From Cyanobacteriota bacterium (GTDB lineage Bacteria > Cyanobacteriota > Cyanobacteriia > Cyanobacteriales > Microcoleaceae): a stretch of DNA of 34,170 nucleotides. The stretch lies in contig JANYGO010000373.1 in the NCBI GenBank assembly GCA_025362325.1, positions 1 through 34,170 on the forward strand. The letters are read 5' to 3'. The notes beneath the pieces are model-generated. The model was given only the letters and a program-made list of their open reading frames with translations, did no database searches and was not told the DNA's origin. The position numbers were made by a program, and so were the translations under genes. Positions 15,418 to 22,488 of this stretch are shown one piece after another (the stretch's first letter is position 1; each line of letters begins with the position of its first letter).

Positions 15418-15810
15418 TTATTTAGCTTTGGCCGCGTTGGCTTTTTGAGCGGCCGCGGGTAGTTTTTCGTTAATGTAGTCATACATTGCTCGAAATTTCG
15501 GAATCGATCGCAGTTCCAAGCGGCTGCCATTTTTCATTGTCAGCACCATGTCTCCGTAACTTCCGAAACCGCGAGGTACTGTGACGATTTTGACTATATC
15601 TGAGTAGATAACGTCTGTGCGTTCGCCCCCCATCCAACCGCTAGTTACCGACACTCGGCGGCTGGTAATCCGGTAGCGCAGCCACAGAGCCCGGACAATT
15701 GATCCTACTGCGAGGGGGATGCCCACCACAGTCAGCCCCAGAAGTAAGTTGATAATCAAGTCTCCAGGCGCGGGGCCGCCTTCATAATATACTTCCTCTC
15801 GAATTCCCAT
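15418..15810 (-). CDS. PH-domain (bPH2/YdbS-like) membrane protein
   Basis: A 130-residue protein with a membrane segment at ~18-46 (DLIINLLLGLTVVGIPLAVG) followed by a bacterial pleckstrin-homology domain: YRITSRRVSVTSGWMGGERTDVIYSDIVKIVTV, then GDMVLTMKNGSRLELRSIP. The function is unknown. Its start lies inside the 3' end of rnpA (29-bp overlap in another frame), so translation is probably coupled. This gene sits between rnpA and yidC in cyanobacteria where many other bacteria have yidD, which suggests a membrane-associated role in the same operon. The Ala/Lys-rich tail is low complexity. Confidence 0.87.
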   Translation of the reverse strand: MGIREEVYYEGGPAPGDLIINLLLGLTVVGIPLAVGSIVRALWLRYRITSRRVSVTSGWMGGERTDVIYSDIVKIVTVPRGFGSYGDMVLTMKNGSRLELRSIPKFRAMYDYINEKLPAAAQKANAAKAK

Positions 15811-16189
15811 CTAGTACCTCGGCTTCTACCAACAACTGCTCTAATTCTTGCAGAATTTCTGCATAATTGCACTCTTGTGCGATCGGACGCACGACAATTA
15901 CTAAATCCCACCCGAATTTTAATCGGGGCAATAGGTGTCGCAAAGCAGCGCGAATCTGGCGCTTGATCCGGTTGCGGACTACAGCGCGCTTGCTAACCTT
16001 CAAGCTGATAGAAATCCCTGTGCGAGTGGGCTGCAAGAATTTCTCGGCTGTCGTCGGTTTGCTTAATTCGATGCTTTTGGGTTTGCGCAGAGCTCTTAAG
16101 CTGAAATGAGCGGAGTTGCGGCGCATTCCCTTGCGGTAGACGGCGCTGAAGTCTTTTCGGTGTTTGAGTCGGTTTGCATCGGGCAACAT
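15782..16189 (-). CDS. rnpA: Ribonuclease P protein component
   Basis: The basic protein subunit of RNase P, which with the catalytic RNA trims the 5' ends of tRNA precursors. About 135 residues from ATG at 16189 (MLPDANRLKHRKDFSAVYRKG), matching the family N-terminus. The signature SLKVSKRAVVRNRIKRQIRAALR contains the RNR motif, followed by WDLVIVVRPIA. An in-frame TTG at 16219 would add ten residues not seen in the family. It lies 43 bp downstream of rpmH (to the chosen start) and overlaps the PH-domain gene by 29 bp, the classical rpmH-rnpA order. Confidence 0.93.
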   Translation of the reverse strand: MLPDANRLKHRKDFSAVYRKGMRRNSAHFSLRALRKPKSIELSKPTTAEKFLQPTRTGISISLKVSKRAVVRNRIKRQIRAALRHLLPRLKFGWDLVIVVRPIAQECNYAEILQELEQLLVEAEVLDGNSRGSIL

Positions 16190-16232
16190 GGCGTAGGGCG
16201 ATCGATCTTGACCTCTCAACCTTCATCCAGTG

Positions 16233-16370
16233 CTAGACTGCGAGGCGGTGGCGACCTTTGCTGCGGCGGGCTTTGATTACCAATCGACCGGTTGCAGTAC
16301 GCATTCTGGCGCGAAAACCGGATGTTCTTTTTCTTTTGCGGCTGGTTCCGTGCAGGGTTTGCTGTGTCAT
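16233..16370 (-). CDS. rpmH: Ribosomal protein L34
   Basis: A 45-residue, highly basic 50S subunit protein: [20 protein letters not shown], then [20 protein letters not shown] and HRLAV before TAG (16233-16235). The sequence is close to cyanobacterial L34 throughout, including the RxRMRTxxGRxVxxARRxKGR core. The ATG (16368-16370) is preceded by GGAG at about 9 nt. It is the first gene of the rpmH-rnpA-PH-yidC-jag-DUF177 cluster. Confidence 0.97.
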   Translation of the reverse strand: MTQQTLHGTSRKRKRTSGFRARMRTATGRLVIKARRSKGRHRLAV

Positions 16371-16423
16371 TTTGATTTCTCCGAGCTTGTTACTTTACTT
16401 TTGATTAATATTCACAATCTTCT

Positions 16424-16452
16424 AGTGTACCATAGAGTTGTTTACTTGGCAA
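16424..16452 (-). promoter_or_regulatory. rpmH operon promoter
   Basis: On the minus strand TTGCCA (16447-16452), a 17-bp spacer and TACACT (16424-16429) form a good sigma-70 promoter 54 bp upstream of the rpmH ATG. Confidence 0.65.
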
Positions 16453-16507
16453 TATTTTTTTAATTCGTGATATAGTGAAGTTTTAATGTTGTTTTTAGGA
16501 AAAGATC

Positions 16508-16747
16508 GTGACTACTACTTCAAGTAATGAGCCGACACTAGCAGATGTTATTAAAAAGCTAGACAAGCTTGCAGACTGACGTTGAGAAATTATCGACTGA
16601 TGTTGAGAAAAATAATGACAACGTTGAGAAATTCAACGACAAGTTCGACAACTACCAGAAAGCTACGCAGTGGGTAGTGCAACTTGCTTTTAGTCTATGG
16701 CAAGTGCCACTATTACGGTGATTATTACATCGGTTCTCCGCAGGTAA
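16508..16747 (+). pseudogene. Broken small coiled-coil membrane protein gene
   Basis: A GTG start with AGGA nearby opens VTTTSSNEPTLADVIKKLDK, then a stop appears after KLAD. The next frame continues QTDVEKLSTDVEKNNDNVEK and NDKFDNYQKATQWVVQLAFS, then breaks again. A third frame then gives ASATITVIITSVLRR and TAA at 16745-16747. Joined, these give a coiled coil with heptads of Val-Glu-Lys and one C-terminal membrane helix, about 78 residues. Two single-base indels (near 16575 and near 16697) explain the breaks. The function is unknown; similar small proteins are common in filamentous cyanobacteria. It is divergent from rpmH. Confidence 0.65.
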
Positions 16748-16812
16748 AAATCTTGGCTGGGGCGACGATACATCGACGATATTTGGTTTTTTTTAGCCTG
16801 TGCATAATCTCC

Positions 16813-16827
16813 AGAAACCGGGTTTCT
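16813..16827. repeat. Single AGAAACCGGGTTTCT palindrome
   Basis: A perfect single copy of the 15-bp palindrome AGAAACCGGGTTTCT without the second half found at other copies. Confidence 0.75.
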
Positions 16828-16866
16828 TGCCAAATATCTCGTCACGCCACCAAAATTATCGGTTTC

Positions 16867-17097
16867 ATGGTACTGTCTAATGAAGTTATACCACAAGTGT
16901 CAGCTCAGCTATTGCTAATCGATCCAGTGGACTTTTCATTGCCCGCCCACCTCGATAAGGATGAGCGTTTTGCGGATTTACCTCAAATTGTCAAATTTAT
17001 TTACAGAGGTGAGTTTTGGAGATTATTGAAGTACCGTTCAACAGTTTTATCGGCATTGAGAGAGCGAGTCACTCCAGTGAAGTTCTGCTTAAACTGA
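16867..17097 (+). CDS. Possible small hypothetical protein
   Basis: The frame from ATG 16867 gives 76 residues beginning MVLSNEVIPQVSAQLLLIDP, with acidic and hydrophobic content and codon use that looks coding up to about FIYRGEFW. The last third overlaps the thioesterase start in another frame and looks random. It could be a small gene or a remnant; I do not recognise it. Confidence is low because there is no clear ribosome-binding site. Confidence 0.2.
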   Translation: MVLSNEVIPQVSAQLLLIDPVDFSLPAHLDKDERFADLPQIVKFIYRGEFWRLLKYRSTVLSALRERVTPVKFCLN

Positions 17098-17441
17098 GCA
17101 ATTCTCCAAATTACCAAAATCACCTGGGTACTGTTCATGCCAGTGCTCAGTTCGCTCTTGCTGAAGCTTGCAGTGGAGAATATTTATTAAGTCGCTTCAA
17201 GGGAAGTTTATCTGACTACGTTCCCGTGGTGAGAAGAGTGGAGGTTAAGTATAAGAAACCAGCCACAGGAGAGATATACGCAAAAGCTCAAGTTTCCGAT
17301 GACGAATTTCAAAGGTTTATAAATGCTCTACAAGCAAAAAGTAGAGCAATGTTATCTATTAGTGTTGACATCGTTGACTCAAACAATATTGTTACGATGA
17401 AAGCTTCTATTGAATGGTTTGTTCAGAAACTAAAGCAATAG
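17016..17441 (+). CDS. Hot-dog fold thioesterase-like protein (DUF4442 type)
   Basis: A 141-residue protein with the PaaI/DUF4442-type hot-dog layout: NHLGTVHASAQFALAEACSG (~36-55), matching the family H-x-G-T-V-H-A block on the central helix, then strands VPVVRRVEVKYKKPATGEIY and AMLSISVDIVDSNNIVTMKA. Relatives hydrolyse acyl-CoA or acyl carrier thioesters; the substrate here is unknown. The TTG start (17016-17018) is chosen because AGAGGTGAG lies directly upstream and MEIIEVPFNSFIGIE fits the family start. It is monocistronic on the plus strand, convergent with the Uma2 gene. Confidence 0.8.
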   Translation: MEIIEVPFNSFIGIERASHSSEVLLKLSNSPNYQNHLGTVHASAQFALAEACSGEYLLSRFKGSLSDYVPVVRRVEVKYKKPATGEIYAKAQVSDDEFQRFINALQAKSRAMLSISVDIVDSNNIVTMKASIEWFVQKLKQ

Positions 17442-17755
17442 GGAGCCTAATTTTCCGAGATGATATGGCAAGAGCGATCGTCCTTAACCGAAAACATCAG
17501 ATCCTCGCAACTAAGGCGCAGTCAGCGCCATCTTCATTCCTTTTAGTACGAGCAACTAAAAGCGGAAATTCATCTCAATCGAACGGGGCGATCGATTACA
17601 GTTATTAGAGCGTGAAATTCTGTTTAAATACTGCTTGATCCCAGGTGCGATCGCCACAGATCGATTATTGCTCCAATTCCCTGACTGGAAACTCGATTTC
17701 TGACTCAATTTCTCGCACATTGGACTTTTCACCCGTCTATATAAAATCTACTATC
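17442..17755. other. Gap between thioesterase and Uma2 genes
   Basis: A 314-bp gap with CGATCG sites. A plus-strand frame of about 44 codons ending at 17701 reads LLEREILFKYCLIPGAIATD, then RLLLQFPDWKLDF and a stop. It has protein-like composition but no start, so it may be a gene remnant. Nothing else is supported. Confidence 0.35.
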
Positions 17756-18493
17756 CTATACATCCGGTAATCGATCGGGATCGATACCTTGCGCTCTCAG
17801 CAGTTCCTCTAACCGTCGCGCGCGTTGCTGGGCTTGCTCCTTCGCTTGTCGCTCTTGTTCTGTGCGTTGTCTTTCCCGCTCTTCGGGACTTAGTTCGCGA
17901 TCGCCCGCTGCGTCATACCATGTCAAAATCTCCTGGGACAAGCCACCTACCAAACCCCGATAGCGCCCAATTCCCAACCCTACTTCCGGCATCCAGTAAG
18001 GTTCGCCAATTTGTAGTTGATAAACGCCATTTTCGAGTTTGTACAATTCAAAGGGTTGATGCCGATCGCGCTGCCAAAATTCGGGGTTGTAAATTAGGTA
18101 ATACAGCACGCCTAACTGGGCGTAGAGCTCCAATTTTTCGTCATATTCGCCTCCCGGACGGTGGGACACCATCTCCAACACAAAAATCGGCACCACCTCG
18201 TTTTCTTCCCAAGTAGCATAGCTGCGCCGGGATTTTCCTCCCTTCTTGCGCTCTACTTCCAGACTCAGGAAACCATCAGGAACTACGGGCACTTTCGGAC
18301 TCACGCCAGTAGTGTGATACACCGCCATATCTACGCCGAAGTACCAGTCCATCCGCGCTGACCAGAGGTAAATCAATGACAGCAGCAGCAAATTGGGTAA
18401 CAGGTTCTGGTCTTCGTTATCCACGGGGGTATCGTCCGAACAGGGCAGATCGGCAGTGCTGGGCAAATTTTGCAACAGAGGCTTGGAAATCAC
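17756..18493 (-). CDS. Uma2-family (DUF820) endonuclease-like protein
   Basis: A 245-residue member of the Uma2 family, a restriction-endonuclease-like (PD-D/ExK) fold greatly expanded in cyanobacteria. The core lies at ~50-170: MDWYFGVDMAVYHT, VVPDGFLSLE (acidic catalytic Asp), VPIFVLEMVS (the E-x-x-S strand), then KLELYAQLGVLYYLIYNP. The C-terminal ~45 residues are a charged coiled coil (ERERQRTEQERQAKEQAQQ) ending RLEELLRAQGIDPDRLPDV, typical of the family. The GTG start at 18493 is the only good choice downstream of a stop codon. The physiological substrate of these proteins is unknown. Confidence 0.9.
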   Translation of the reverse strand: MISKPLLQNLPSTADLPCSDDTPVDNEDQNLLPNLLLLSLIYLWSARMDWYFGVDMAVYHTTGVSPKVPVVPDGFLSLEVERKKGGKSRRSYATWEENEVVPIFVLEMVSHRPGGEYDEKLELYAQLGVLYYLIYNPEFWQRDRHQPFELYKLENGVYQLQIGEPYWMPEVGLGIGRYRGLVGGLSQEILTWYDAAGDRELSPEERERQRTEQERQAKEQAQQRARRLEELLRAQGIDPDRLPDV

Positions 18494-18606
18494 CGGAGGA
18501 ACCGCCAGAGAAACTTAGTTGATACTATTGTACCGTAGCTGACATTAAAGGAAACACAGTTAAATTCATCCGTGTATCCGTATCAACATCAGTGTCGCGC
18601 GTGGCT

Positions 18607-20289
18607 TCATTTCAGTTCAACATTTACCGTAGCAGACATCCCCGGTGCAATTCGCGATTCATAGCCTTTAATGCTTTCGGCATCAAATACCACTTTTACC
18701 GGAATCCGCTGCACGACTTTGGTAAAGTTTCCCGTAGCATTATCGGGAGGCAATAAGGAGAATTGAGCGCCCGAAGCTGGGGAGAAACTATCGAGACGGC
18801 CTTCAAATTTGCGACTACCAAAAGCATCTAATTTGATTTCTACTTTTTGGCCTGGTTTCATATTTGCCAGTTGCGTTTCTTTGAAGTTAGCAATTATCCA
18901 CAAATCGTTACTGACGATCGCCATTAACGGAGTTCCCGACTGCACCCGCTGCCCGACTTCAACGGATTTGCGGCCGATTTGTCCGGCGGCGGGAGCGGTG
19001 ATATTCGTGTAGGAAAGTTGCAATTGAGCGTCTTTAACCGAGGCTTCCGATTGGGCGATCGCAGCTTTAGCAGCATCATACTGCGATCGACTAACTTTAG
19101 TTTGTTCGCCCGTAGCTTGAGCCTGTTGCAATCCGCCCTTCGACGCAGCAAGTTTGGCTTCGGCGGTGCTGATGCCTTCGGCGGCTACGGCGACTTTAGC
19201 TTGGGCGCTGGCGATGCCGACTTTAGCCTGGGCTACTTGAGCTTCAGCTTGTTTTACTCCTTCTTGAGCTTGCGCTACTGCTGCGATCGCTGCGGTGACG
19301 CCTTCTTTGGCTTGGGCTAAGCGCGCTCTAGCTTGGGCAATTCCTTGTTGGGCTGCGGTGGTTTGGCCTTGAGCGACTTCGTAGGCTGCTTTGGAGGCGT
19401 CTAGCTGCTGGCGGGCGATCGCCCCTTCTTGCTGCAAACTTTCGTAGCGTCTATAATCAGCTTGCGTTTTCACGAGATTAGCTTGCGCTTGTACTAACTG
19501 AGCTTGCGCTGCGGCAATGCCGGCTTCAGCTTCTGTCACTTTGGCTTGTGCTTGCGGAATTCCGGCATCAGCTTGGGCGACTTTGGCTTGCGCTGCGGGC
19601 ACGCCGGCTTCGGCTTGGGCGACTGCGGCTTCGGCGGCGGGTACGCCTTGTTGGGCTTCTCTAATTGCTGCTTGGGCGGTGGAAATGCCAGCGTTGGCTG
19701 TGCCGATATCTCCTTGAGCTTGGGCTGTTTTACCTTGGCTGGTTTGAGAAGCCAGGGAAATGTTGGCTTCGGCTGCTTCGGCTTGGCGGCGGGCGTTTTC
19801 TAAGGCTGCTTGGGATTGTTGCAGTTTAACTTGGTAGTCGCGGGGGTCGAGTTTGATCAGCAGTTGTCCGGGTTTTACTTGTTGGTTGTCTTGTACTAAG
19901 ACTTCGCCGACTGTACCGTTGATGCGGCTGCTGACTTGGTGGATGTGTCCGGCAACTGTGGCGTTATCTGTTTCTTGGTGGATGGAGGCGTATTGCCAGT
20001 AGTGGTAGCCGAAGTTGCCTGCGACGATCGCCCCTAGCCCCAGCGCTGCGAAAATCAGCGGTTTCTTGGACTTTTTCTTTGGTGTTTGCGGCACGGGCAA
20101 AGGTGCTTGGATTTCTGTTTCTGGGCCTGTTTTGACTTCGGCGGGGGCGCTGACTTCTATTTCTGGGGCTGGCGTGACAGGCACCATTTTAGCTTCTGTG
20201 CTGTCGAGCGGCTTTTCTAATACAGCTACTGCTTTGCCGTTGCCGTTGCCGTTGAATTCTGCTGGGTTGATTTCGTTTGTGCCTTTCAT
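18607..20289 (-). CDS. HlyD/EmrA-type membrane fusion protein
   Basis: A 560-residue periplasmic adaptor for a drug or metabolite exporter. A Pro/Glu-rich cytoplasmic tail (1-75) precedes one membrane helix (~76-98), then a split lipoyl domain (TVAGHIHQVSSRINGTVGEV and APAAGQIGRKSVEVGQRV), a very long alpha-helical hairpin (~155-430) and the barrel domain with FSLLPPDNATGNFTKVVQRI, the EmrA signature. The hairpin is Ala/Gln-rich with 14-residue repeats such as AQAKVAQADAGIPQ. Relatives with an EmrA motif work with an EmrB-type MFS transporter and an outer-membrane TolC; neither is visible here. The ATG is preceded by AGGAG. The upstream region carries a 34-bp direct repeat. The marR gene lies just upstream on the same strand. 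Confidence 0.93.
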   Translation of the reverse strand: MKGTNEINPAEFNGNGNGKAVAVLEKPLDSTEAKMVPVTPAPEIEVSAPAEVKTGPETEIQAPLPVPQTPKKKSKKPLIFAALGLGAIVAGNFGYHYWQYASIHQETDNATVAGHIHQVSSRINGTVGEVLVQDNQQVKPGQLLIKLDPRDYQVKLQQSQAALENARRQAEAAEANISLASQTSQGKTAQAQGDIGTANAGISTAQAAIREAQQGVPAAEAAVAQAEAGVPAAQAKVAQADAGIPQAQAKVTEAEAGIAAAQAQLVQAQANLVKTQADYRRYESLQQEGAIARQQLDASKAAYEVAQGQTTAAQQGIAQARARLAQAKEGVTAAIAAVAQAQEGVKQAEAQVAQAKVGIASAQAKVAVAAEGISTAEAKLAASKGGLQQAQATGEQTKVSRSQYDAAKAAIAQSEASVKDAQLQLSYTNITAPAAGQIGRKSVEVGQRVQSGTPLMAIVSNDLWIIANFKETQLANMKPGQKVEIKLDAFGSRKFEGRLDSFSPASGAQFSLLPPDNATGNFTKVVQRIPVKVVFDAESIKGYESRIAPGMSATVNVELK

Positions 20290-20308
20290 GGTATTTGACT
20301 CCTGATAC

Positions 20309-20381
20309 TTTAGTAAGATGTCGTTTGTTTAGGGTACGTAGTTTTTATTTAGTAAGACGGCTTTTTTTAAGGGTGCGTAGT
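20309..20381. repeat. 34-bp direct repeat upstream of the hlyD-like gene
   Basis: TTTAGTAAGATGTCGTTTGT at 20309 and TTTAGTAAGACGGCTTTTTT at 20348 begin two 34-bp units 39 bp apart, identical at 28 of 34 positions. Both end GGGT(A/G)CGTAGT. They occupy the stretch where the promoter and operator of the membrane fusion gene should be. The core TAAGATGT also occurs at the marR promoter. Confidence 0.65.
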
Positions 20382-20452
20382 ATTTTTCGGTTATTTGTAG
20401 TGTAGGGGTGGTAGATGCTGCGGCGCTTCACTCGCAAGAGCGATTTGTGGGT

Positions 20453-20923
20453 TTAGGAAAGATTGAGAATCGCCCTATCGATCAATTGGGAAAACAGTTC
20501 GCGATCGGCTTCTGAAATGCCCTCTACAGCTCGATCGCGGATTACAGCTACCAATGGGGGCAGTACGTCTTGCATTTGGGTGCCTGCGTCTGTCAGCCAT
20601 ATACGCCAAATACGGCGATCGCGCGTATCTCTCTCTCGGCGGACTAGGCCTCTTTCTTCCATGCGATCGAGTACGCCTGTCAGTGTCCCGCCTACCTGTT
20701 GCAGTTTATCGCCAATGCTGGAAGTTGGCAAACCGTCTTCTTGCCACAAGCAACACAGTACCAGCCAGTGAAAAGGTGTCAGCCCAAAAGGTTCGAGTCC
20801 TTCTTGTAGCCTGCGACTGCCTAGCTGTGCCAGCAGTTTGATGCGGTAGCCTAGGCTGTGGGGGGCGAGAACGTCGTGCCACTGAGCTAGATTTGTGCGA
20901 TCGACAGTGGATGTAGTAACCAT
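20453..20923 (-). CDS. MarR-family transcriptional regulator
   Basis: A 156-residue winged-helix regulator from ATG 20923 (MVTTSTVDRTNLAQWHDVLA). The DNA-binding part includes LTPFHWLVLCCLWQEDGLPT, the recognition helix QVGGTLTGVLDRMEERGLVR and the wing RRERDTRDRRIWRIWLTDAG, all typical of MarR. The frame remains open 69 codons further upstream to 21130, but that extension would run through the promoter and repeat and is rejected. MarR proteins commonly repress a neighbouring exporter and their own gene, and the adjacent membrane fusion gene fits this. A strong promoter lies 29 bp upstream of the start. Confidence 0.9.
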   Translation of the reverse strand: MVTTSTVDRTNLAQWHDVLAPHSLGYRIKLLAQLGSRRLQEGLEPFGLTPFHWLVLCCLWQEDGLPTSSIGDKLQQVGGTLTGVLDRMEERGLVRRERDTRDRRIWRIWLTDAGTQMQDVLPPLVAVIRDRAVEGISEADRELFSQLIDRAILNLS

Positions 20924-20951
20924 CTGCTTATTATTTAGCGTTCGTATTATT

Positions 20952-20980
20952 AGTGTAAGATGTTTTTTGGGATTTGTCAA
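20952..20980 (-). promoter_or_regulatory. marR promoter
   Basis: On the minus strand TTGACA (20975-20980), a 17-bp spacer and TACACT (20952-20957) match the sigma-70 consensus closely. The -10 overlaps ACATCTTACACTAA, a relative of the ACATCTTACTAAA motif at 20309-20321, a possible MarR operator. Confidence 0.65.
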
Positions 20981-21032
20981 GGGGCGGAAGTAGGTTTTTT
21001 TTTCAGACCAAATCCTACGCTCAAACCGAGAA

Positions 21033-21060
21033 TCCGCCACGGGTTTAAACCCCTGGCGGA
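21033..21060. repeat. Palindrome TCCGCCA...GGGTTTAAACCC...TGGCGGA
   Basis: A 28-bp near-perfect palindrome centred on GGGTTTAAACCC, lying between the marR promoter and the methyltransferase gene. It resembles the hairpins at 3388-3448 and 5017-5055 in its TTTAAA/CCC composition. Confidence 0.65.
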
Positions 21061-21217
21061 CTCGCGGGCGCACTAGGAGGCTGTGCCACTGCGGAGAAGA
21101 TGTAGCTTTCAATAATATGATCGATCGCACACTCCACCACCCGAGTGTCGGATGTCCGCCCTAGGAAGTGTGTTTACAATTCTTAATTGTTCTTAAACTA
21201 GAAAGGGTAAATCTCAT

Positions 21218-21895
21218 TTGCGATCGGAATTTATGTTGCTTCCAGCCGACAAACGTACTAAGTTAGACGACACCGACGACAACTTGTTCTATTCCTATCC
21301 CCGGTTTGTGACGCACGTAGACGAGGGATTTATCCAGCAACTAACCGATTTGTATCGGGAACGGCTGAAACCGAATACTCGGATTTTTGATATGATGAGC
21401 AGTTGGGTTTCTCATCTACCCGACGAGATGCAATTTGCCCATGTGGAAGGCCACGGATTGAATGAAGCAGAGTTGGCAAAAAATCGCCGGCTGAATCATT
21501 ATTTTGTGCAGAATTTGAACGCAAATCCCAAATTGCCATTGCCGGATGCAGAGTTTGACGCGGTTGTCAACTGTGTTTCGGTACAGTATTTGCAGCACCC
21601 GGATGCGATTTTTGCCGAGATTCACCGCATTTTGAAGCCGGGTGGAGTAGCGATTTTTAGCTTTTCTAACCGGATGTTTTATCAAAAGGCGATCGCGGCT
21701 TGGCGGGAAGGTTCGGAGGGCGATCGGGTAAAATTGGTCAAGGGTTACTTTGATTCCGTCAAAGGAGCGAACATACCCGGATTCAGCCAGCCGGAAGTAA
21801 TAGTTCGCAAGGCTAACTTGCCGAGTTTTATGCAAATGCTGCGGATAGGAAGCGGCGATCCGTTTTATGCGGTAGTTGCTTGCCGCCAAAGTTAG
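21218..21895 (+). CDS. Class I SAM-dependent methyltransferase
   Basis: A 225-residue methyltransferase of the type-11 (UbiE-like) kind. The SAM-binding motif I is atypical: TRIFDMMSSWVSHLP instead of D-x-G-x-G-x-G. The post-I acidic strand is HVEGHGLNEAELAKN. Motif II is LPDAEFDAVVNCVSVQYLQH and motif III is EIHRILKPGGVAIFSFSNRM. The target is unknown. Lack of the glycine loop is shared by a cyanobacterial subfamily I recall, so it is not necessarily inactive. Start: TTG at 21218 has AGAAAGGG 10 nt upstream, while ATG at 21233 would give MLLPADKRTKLDD; either is possible. It lies divergent from marR. Confidence 0.85.
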   Translation: MRSEFMLLPADKRTKLDDTDDNLFYSYPRFVTHVDEGFIQQLTDLYRERLKPNTRIFDMMSSWVSHLPDEMQFAHVEGHGLNEAELAKNRRLNHYFVQNLNANPKLPLPDAEFDAVVNCVSVQYLQHPDAIFAEIHRILKPGGVAIFSFSNRMFYQKAIAAWREGSEGDRVKLVKGYFDSVKGANIPGFSQPEVIVRKANLPSFMQMLRIGSGDPFYAVVACRQS

Positions 21896-21932
21896 GAGAT
21901 TTTGGGAGTAAGGAATTTACGCACTCCAACCA

Positions 21933-22000
21933 AAGAAACCGGGTTTTTTACCTAATCTGCGGGTTACAACCTGTGTTTTTTCGTAAAAAAACCCGGTTTC
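21933..22000. repeat. Paired AGAAACCGGGTTT palindrome copy
   Basis: AAGAAACCGGGTTTTTT (from 21933) and AAAAAAACCCGGTTTC (to 22000) form a copy of the dispersed paired palindrome. Its position between the methyltransferase and a convergent gene means it could also end transcripts in both directions. Confidence 0.7.
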
Positions 22001-22030
22001 CCCAGCGCCCGTGCATAAATCCTAAAACTT

Positions 22031-22321
22031 TTACTCTTCTAGCCATTCTGCATAACCGCAAGCAAGCAAATGCTTTTTCAACTTGGCAATAGCTTTAGCA
22101 TCCGGTGCATAAGTTGAACCGACGGCGTATACATCATTCAGAACAATAGAATAATCTTTGCCCGTTGAGTGTGCCATGACTTCTGCTAAATTGCGATCGG
22201 ACATTTCACCGTAAAGCAGTGCCAAAAGCGGAAAATAATCCTCCTGTTTAACTCCGTCAGGAAAAGCACGCTGAATCAGCTTGTAGGTCCTCAACAAATA
22301 ATGTTCAATAGCAACTTTCAT
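22031..22321 (-). CDS. Conserved small protein of unknown function
   Basis: A 96-residue soluble, mostly helical protein beginning MKVAIEHYLLRTYKLIQRAF. It has PDGVKQEDYFPLLALLYGEM, then LAEVMAHSTGKDYSIVLNDV and a C-terminal helix pair ending GYAEWLEE. I do not recognise a domain. The composition and the absence of repeats support a real gene, and proteins of this size and pattern occur as conserved hypotheticals in cyanobacteria. No clear ribosome-binding site or operon partner is seen. Confidence 0.65.
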   Translation of the reverse strand: MKVAIEHYLLRTYKLIQRAFPDGVKQEDYFPLLALLYGEMSDRNLAEVMAHSTGKDYSIVLNDVYAVGSTYAPDAKAIAKLKKHLLACGYAEWLEE

Positions 22322-22488
22322 TGTTTTCGGTTAGGATATATTTACTCCCCAGAATTGGTTTAAAGCCGGAGCCCCTAAAGGCGAGAAATTAAAATCAGAC
22401 TATTCATTACTCCAATCCTCTTCATTCTAGGTGTAGGCGAGCTGTCGAGCGGTCAACTGTCAACTGAATGAACATTTGCTCCTAAAAT

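Noticed and set aside
19504-19803. Plus-strand open frame of 99 codons in the membrane fusion gene
   Set aside because: It is the shadow of the Ala/Gln-rich hairpin on the minus strand.
20924-21130. N-terminal extension of the MarR frame
   Set aside because: It would cover the TTGACA-TACACT promoter and a palindrome; the internal ATG fits the family start.
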